Shown here: positions 58,487 to 64,000 of the stretch, in pieces
How positions within the stretch are numbered: the stretch's first letter is position 1
Layout: every line of letters starts with the position of its first letter
Source: Tetmemena sp. SeJ-2015
Taxonomy: Eukaryota; Ciliophora; Spirotrichea; Sporadotrichida; Oxytrichidae
Direction: 5' to 3'
DNA: 64,000 bases
Assembly: GCA_027382625.1 (NCBI GenBank)
Contig: JAJKFJ010022980.1
Coordinates: 1-64,000 of the forward strand
Notes under the pieces: model-generated
What the model saw: the letters and a program-made list of their open reading frames with translations, nothing else
Databases searched by the model: none
Told to the model about the DNA's origin: nothing
Program-made: the position numbers and the translations under genes

Positions 58487-60034
58487 TGGAGGATCATAAA
58501 AATAAGAGTGCTACCGATGAGAGTCAGGTAATACTGGTAAAACCTAACTCTAATTATAGAAGAACTCTGCAAATGTTGGTATGTTTGAGAACAGCGGAAT
58601 CATAAACATGAAACAATTCATCAAGCAGTAGAATTATGTTTTTAATATCAACATAAATCTTGATACATCTTCAATTGAAGAATGTAAACTTAATTTAATT
58701 CAGTAGCCCAAGAACCAAGAAGCCACCAGCATGATTTTGCAAAAGGTGGAATAGAACTTGAACAATCAGAGTGACAGTGACCTCGCCCAGAGCAAAGCAA
58801 CAGCAGAAAACCAAGAACTGCAGTCAAATGAAAATCCTAAGATGTAAGTAATTTAATTCGTAATTATTTTTAGCCATGGAGTGCAAGAGGAGGAGAAGCT
58901 CTCTCAGTTTGGGCCATAGTCGAGAAACAAAAGCACCTAGCAATAGTGCTCCAAAGATAATGCAGACACCTTAGCGATTTATCAGCAAAAGTAAGTTTCC
59001 TAGCTTATATTTAAAATGAGACCTTAAATTTACTCTTTAGATTGGGAGAAGTATTACCTAATACGGTGGATTTTTCTCAAAACGAACTGCTAGATTCAGA
59101 TCCCAATCAGCATACAGCTAACGAGTAAATGCCACAACACCTGGTAAAGCCTGCTCATATCGAGGCATTTATCTATCAAATTCTTAAGAATTTTAAATAA
59201 AAGTATCAAAGAGAGAAGATTACGGAGTCACTACCTATGGAAGCTAGACTGCATTTGCTTTAATTAGAGATGAAGAGGTTGGGACTCAGCGAATATGAAA
59301 TCTTTCAGCTTGTTCTAGAGGAATCCATTAAGAAAAAGGAAGAAAGAAAATCAGAAAACAGCTCCTTCGAATTAGATGAAGAAGAAGAAACCTATGATAC
59401 AATTAATGCTGTTACTCTTCTATAAAGAGAATTAAATGAGGGTCAGAAAGTCTATGAGCATCCTTCTCAAGTTAATGATTATATTAAACATATAATACTC
59501 TTTAAAAGAGAATCAAATGAGGACGGACCAGTCGTTGTACAGCCCATCCAACCTCATGATACAATTTAAGAAATAATCCTCTTTAAAAGAGAATAAAATG
59601 AGGAAGGTCATGTCGGTGCGTAGCCTATTCTAGCTAATAATGCAATTTAAGACTCAAATTCATTTTAAAGTGAATTAAATGAGGAAGGCTCAGTCAGCGC
59701 ACAGACTCTTAAAACCTTTGCCAAGTTAAGTTTAAAAGAATGCTCGTTAGAAAATGCCATCTAATAAGCCATGAGATACTTACAAAATGGTCAGATAATA
59801 GATGAGCTTCTGTAAGAGGAGTATAAGAAGGCCTGCATCTCTTTCAATACTGAGCCTCAACAAACTATATCTAGCCCTCTTGAAGGCCTCAAAGAATCTG
59901 AGATAGAAGAATAATTTTACACAGCTCTGAATAACGCTGAAAATGCATAAAGCCAGCTCTTATCAGGTTTGCTACAGTATATGCAGTGGTACAGTAAGAT
60001 GAAGGAACTCAATGCATATTACTAACCTAAATGA
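58487..60034 (+). CDS. Uninterrupted gene for a Gln/Glu-rich protein with tandem repeats
   Basis: ATG at 58,487 (MEDHKNKSATDESQ) to TGA 60,032-60,034, with three canonical introns at 58,528-58,559, 58,844-58,873 and 58,991-59,040. No IES is needed. The middle holds about four imperfect repeats of roughly 37 residues, each with a core like LLQRELNEGQKVYEH, LFKRESNEDGPVVVQPIQ, LFKREQNEEGHVGAQPI and SFQSELNEEGSVSAQ. A helical C-terminus follows (ECSLENAIQQAMRYLQNGQI; NAENAQSQLLSGLLQYMQWY). Function unknown. It is the cleanest gene in the window and a good reference for its codon and intron usage. Confidence 0.8.
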
Positions 60035-60216
60035 TTTCCTTTGCCTTATTGACCACTTATTTGCTTAGCCTTGGTGATCAGCTGCTCTCTCATAATTAAC
60101 TTTGACTTTAACTAAGAACTTGATTAAATATTGTTAAACCACTCTTCGTAAAAAATATAAAATTTTTATATCTCTTAGTCCTTACTTATGAAGCTATTAA
60201 TACTTCATCCTATAGG

Positions 60217-60601
60217 CTTGACAAGATAGCAAACACGACTTCGTTGAAGCGCTGTGACCTCTCTTCCTAATTATCGATTTGCCCACTGCAAAGCGATTCT
60301 TGGTGGGAACTCAAATCCTTCTGAATTTGTTCTAAAGAGGAAGCACATAAGGAGACTTCAGTATTCTTACAAGTTATAGCTCTCTCCCAAAAGTCAATCT
60401 CCTGCCAGATTCTGTGGTCGGAAATAAGCTCATACAGAAACTTCTTGCTGTTCTAGCCACCTTACGAAGCAGGATTGAAATAAAATGTCGACGATAGCAG
60501 CAGACAGTTTACTGCCACGTAAGTGTCAGCAACGTTTATTATCTCGTCAAGAACGATTTTTATCAGCTCACTTATCGACATGATACTCTGATCTGATGAA
60601 T
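60217..60601 (-). repeat. Duplicated first coding segment, copy 2 (intact frame)
   Basis: ATG at 60,581 (MSISELIKIVLDEIINVADT). The frame stays open through LCASSLEQIQKDLSSHQESL to RSQRFNEVVFAILSS, where homology with copy 1 stops. No continuation follows here, so this copy is an isolated first segment. Confidence 0.85.
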
Positions 60602-60844
60602 TTTTATTGAGAAACACAAACAAAATTCAATAGTAATGACATACTGTGAATATTCTTGATTCTGAATTAGTTAAGCAGGTTAATGAAGATGAGCTGTGCT
60701 TGATTATGCCTCATCATCATCCTGAACTATCACAAGTTATAGAGAGTTACTTTTATTTTAGCTTACATTATTTTTATCCTCAGGAGAAAGCTTATTTTAG
60801 CCTTCCCAGCATTGCAAAATTAATCTGTCTATACTTTGCTAAGT

Positions 60845-61018
60845 ATGGATGAGGAACTGGTTCGAGTTAAAGAAGTTCTTCAGCATGTCGGCATCAAACT
60901 CAGCAGAGCCCTTAGAGGGACTAGATTGCAAGCCAGAAGATTAACTGTTCTGCCAATCGCTACTGAAATCAATGACTTTTTGTTTCTACAGAAAAATGTT
61001 ATCGAGACTATAAACTGA
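60845..61018 (+). CDS. Possible small ORF (57 aa)
   Basis: MDEELVRVKEVLQHVGIKLS...RLTVLPIATEIN, ATG to TGA, with coding-like composition, just beyond the 3' end of the convergent minus-strand gene. A preceding block (60,650-60,835) is also open on this strand. Low confidence that it is expressed. Confidence 0.3.
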   Translation: MDEELVRVKEVLQHVGIKLSRALRGTRLQARRLTVLPIATEINDFLFLQKNVIETIN

Positions 61019-61029
61019 TTACATCAAAT

Positions 61030-62437
61030 TCAGGTAGTGACAAAATGTGCTTCTCTGAGCAATCCTTCAACTGCATATCTTAGATATCCTAAAGATATGC
61101 ATTAAGTTTCTTTGAAATTTACTTTCTCAAGTCTGATGATATGATGCGCTACCTCATCGTTATTTTGCTTAGTCACTATTGCGAAATCTTGAATGCAATT
61201 TGAAATTGTCTCTGCGTTTATTTTAATTGATCTCTCGCACTCCTCAATAATCTCTGTCATCTTTACTGCATAAGACTTTCTAAACAACTGAGATTCCTCA
61301 TAAATAAACCTTATTAGATTCTTTGACTACTCTTTGATAGTCTAACATGAGCTGCTCTTGATTTCGTCTGAGTTCTTCACTCTGGCTGATGAGTTTCTCT
61401 TAGTATGATTGAGAGGTTTGATTCTGCTGTTGTTTGCTTGACTTGGAGGTGCCTATCAACTTTGAAATTAAGGACTCTCCCTTTCTCTGCTTTTGCTCTA
61501 TCTTTACACTTTTCATGTTCCTATTCGTAAAAATACTTATATGAGTATCAATATAATGAGATGTAAGTTGCTTGCAGAAGCTCTAGAGCTAATTGACTAG
61601 GGCAGAGCCATCATTCATGAATTGCGCCATATATTTGTCTTATCTTCGATAGACATCAGTGAGTGACTAAGTGATGTTCTCAATGGGAGATACGCTAGTG
61701 CGCCTGATTTAATCAGCTCTGCTCAAGCAATAGTTTTGTAGCATCTGAACAGCAGTTTGGTATTGCCTAAAGCGGGTTTGTAATTAGTAAGTTAAGAAAG
61801 TAAAGATAGGTCCTTTAATTATTCTTACACATTGAAGTTAAGCGTAGTTTTAGAGGATGGATTTCCACTAGCCAAATTAAAGTATAAATAGTTGTAGTTA
61901 TAATAAATTGCTCCTCTACTGAGCTATGGCGTTTCCCAATCCGACCAGATCATGCTTGTGCATGCCTATCCTTCTGAGAGAGATTTCGTAGGACTTCTCG
62001 CACTAGAGCACCTCAGACACTATAACCTGTAGTTTCTCCATTATCTACATTTGCTCTCTGCAATCGTTCTGCACCACCAAGTACTTTTGCTAAATTAAGG
62101 GGTTAATAAAGTTATTAAGAGAGGGGGAGAAACATTATGAGGATTTAGTTTCTAAGATAAATAAATGGATATATCTGTGGTAAAATCTCATCGTTCTTTG
62201 GACGAAGTGAACTTGATAAGATATAAGAATTGATCTTTCAGAAGTATAAACTCAAAAGTTCCTTGAAAGAAAGGTGTTCTTAGTGAATTTAAGAATACTG
62301 TAAATGAGAAAATAGTTTACCCAGTAAGGTGCGAAGTGCTCAAGAGTAGGTTCTATGCCTGTATTTTGAAAAGTAGCAAATTGATTTGACTCCATTACCA
62401 GATTTATAATAAGTTTAATCAATTCAACAATCAGCAT
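61030..62437 (-). CDS. Coiled-coil protein, unknown
   Basis: Candidate start ATG 62,437 (MLIVELIKLIINLVMESNQF) with a 23-nt intron after APYW. The reliable part begins near 62,100: EKLQVIVSEVLQCEKSYEIS, RRTSVSPIENITQSLTDVYR, SLISKLIGTSKSSKQQQNQT, KLISQSEELRRNQEQLMLDY and TEIIEECERSIKINAETISN, stop 61,030-61,032. It is mostly alpha-helical and Gln-rich. A 4-bp tandem duplication (ATAAATAA at 61,300-61,307) shifts the frame between KVY and EESQLF; removing one unit restores it. Confidence 0.6.
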
Positions 62438-62484
62438 AGATTTCTCTTACTTAGAAAAAAAAGCATTATTTCCTAAATTGAAAA

Positions 62485-63277
62485 ATGAAGACTGAGTAAG
62501 TATATTATAAATTAGAATGAATAGAAATCAGTACTCAAGTGATTAATCAAGTGGAAACTATAACTACAACCCAGGTAATCACAATTGTAAGATATAAGTC
62601 TTTCCTTATGAGCCATAGCTTTTGAAGCCTAAAGATTACTTAATCAGCAATAAAATTTCCTTGAGTAAGAAGGCTACATGAATCGACTGGGCAATCACTA
62701 AAGCTTTGATGAGCAAATGGATCTACAATTCACAAAATTTTAAAGCTAAGCTTTCATTAACCTATCCTAGTGGCACTAGCCTCAGCACCACTACTAACTT
62801 AACTATGACTAGAGATAGTATGATAGCTAGCTCGCCTAGAATTAATTTGGAGATTAATTTGTGGATCAATTCCTCAAGAAACCACAATCGAATGATTAAT
62901 TGTGGCCTCATTAAGGTTTTTGCTAGAAGGACGCATATCCTAAATCTTAGAATAGTGAAGAATCTTTTAGAGATTAAGGTTATTCTCAATCAGGTATTGA
63001 AGATTCATAATCATAATCTTAGTATGTCCATCAGCTAAAATATGAGCAAGAAAGCTTCTCCGGATATCACAATTAGTCAAACTATGACTCCTCAGTATCA
63101 GAAAGTCTAGCTGCTATAGAAAAAGATGCTTAATACTTTAGTTAAAAAGGTCCAGTCTTTAACTAAGTGGTAACATAAGAAGAAGGAAGATAAGTAAATC
63201 TGCAATCTTTTTAAGATTACAGTGGTAAGCAAATCTTTTATCTTAAGATGTAATTTTATTATAGATTAGAGCTCTGA
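62485..63277 (+). CDS. Glutamine-rich protein
   Basis: ATG at 62,485; a 20-nt intron gives MKTEMNRNQYSSDQSSGNYN, then VFPYEPQLLKPKDYLISNKI. After a frame change near 62,680 a long frame encoded mostly with TAA/TAG Gln codons follows: MNRLGNHQSFDEQMDLQFTK, FLKKPQSNDQLWPHQGFCQK, GYSQSGIEDSQSQSQYVHQL and YDSSVSESLAAIEKDAQYFS. The stop is near 63,277. It looks disordered, possibly prion-like or transcription-related. Almost invisible if TAA/TAG are read as stops. Confidence 0.6.
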
Positions 63278-63448
63278 AGTGATTCGACAATGAGTGCTTG
63301 ACGATGATACTGAAATGCACTGTAAAACTTCTCTTTCTTATCTTAATATGCAAATTTAGAAGTCATGAGTGGTATAATATTTTATCATTTAAATTGAGAC
63401 AACATATGAAACTAGAATCTTTCTGTTAAATGCTTAATTTTTAAACAT

Positions 63449-64000
63449 ATGAGTGATAGTGTTATGGGGGATTTTTCAGAGAGCCAAAGCCATCATTAAA
63501 GCGAACCTACTTTCCAAGAAATCTCTGAAATTTTTCAAAGAATAGACGAAGATAGTTATTCACAATCTTTATCACAATATCAACCACCAACCAATCACTC
63601 TAATCAGCAAAGAAGGGCGATGGTCGATGGTAGATTAAACGCAGAAGAAGAATCAGAGTCTAGTCTTTTTTGTGAGGAAATGCTCATATCCAACAAAAAT
63701 CCTCTAAGCTTACCAAATAAAAAAGCTAGACAGAAAAGCAAAGACCAATTAATGGTATATGATGATGAGACAATTGATGAAGAGAGGGAAGAAGCTACTC
63801 TTAGTGCAGATGAAATGGTCTAAAAGTATTTTGGCAGTATGTCTATGAAGCAATCCAAAAAGTAAGATTCATTTGTGATATAAATTTTGTTGAAGGGTTG
63901 GAGTGGGGTCTTAAATTTTGAAAGTCAAAGAAGCTCTTTCCTAGTTGATTCTTGGTTGCCCTTTCGAAATCTAAGAAGGTAATAATTTTATGAAATTATC
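63449..64000 (+). CDS. Acidic, Ser/Gln-rich protein, cut by window edge
   Basis: ATG at 63,449 (MSDSVMGDFSESQSHHQSEP), then FQEISEIFQRIDEDSYSQSL, LFCEEMLISNKNPLSLPNKK and YDDETIDEEREEATLSADEM, open to the window end in the ciliate code. A GT..AG intron of about 34 nt may start at 63,862. No domain recognised. Confidence 0.55.

Noticed and set aside
62762..62989. Minus-strand ORF opposite the Gln-rich gene
   Set aside because: Shadow of the TAA/TAG-rich glutamine frame on the plus strand.
1..64000. CRISPR arrays, bacterial operons, riboswitches
   Set aside because: No regularly spaced repeats; the code usage and introns are those of a ciliate.

Overview
This window looks like germline (micronuclear) DNA of a spirotrich/hypotrich ciliate of the Oxytricha-Stylonychia type. 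TAA and TAG occur constantly inside conserved reading frames and must be read as glutamine; TGA is the only stop. Introns are short (about 20-50 nt, GT..AG). Most decisively, conserved frames are broken by short AT-rich segments bounded by identical short direct repeats. Removing one repeat copy plus the spacer restores the frame and the protein homology. That is the signature of internal eliminated sequences (IES) with pointers between macronuclear-destined segments (MDS). I checked about 18 such junctions base by base, from 16 bp to 1,355 bp long. All protein calls are my own reading in the ciliate code, without database searches.

Layout. 1-6.2 kb: a fragment of a duplicated gene, split by a 4.5-kb insertion with decayed ORFs, then a stray copy of the tail of an aspartic-protease-like gene. 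6.2-9.9 kb: AT-rich, germline-limited. 9.9-13.2 kb: a gene in small MDS islands, including a 1.36-kb IES, and a small basic ORF. 13.1-23.2 kb: bounded by degenerate inverted repeats. It holds the second copy of the duplicated gene fragment, a near-perfect 609-bp fold-back element with an 8-bp target duplication, a membrane-anchored aspartic-protease homologue that has lost its catalytic motifs, and a large uncharacterised gene. 24.6-26.6 kb: a cyclin. 27.7-36.1 kb: an uncharacterised gene and a very large kelch/coiled-coil gene. 36.7-41 kb: queuine tRNA-ribosyltransferase accessory subunit (QTRT2-like), an unknown gene and a RING1-like E3 ligase gene. 41.2-48 kb: CCCH zinc finger and ankyrin/coiled-coil coding. 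48-52.1 kb: a secreted protein, a membrane protein and a CXXCXGXG-repeat protein. 52.6-54.5 kb: a mitochondrial porin (VDAC-like). 54.9-60.6 kb: a gene whose first ~380 bp is duplicated 4 kb away, a truncated TBE/Tc1-mariner-type transposon, and a tandem-repeat protein gene. 61-64 kb: a coiled-coil gene, a Gln-rich gene and a gene cut by the window edge.

The genes do not form a pathway or operon. They are neighbouring germline loci that would normally end up on separate small macronuclear chromosomes after programmed rearrangement. The interest lies in the rearrangement architecture and in the decayed or duplicated material around it.
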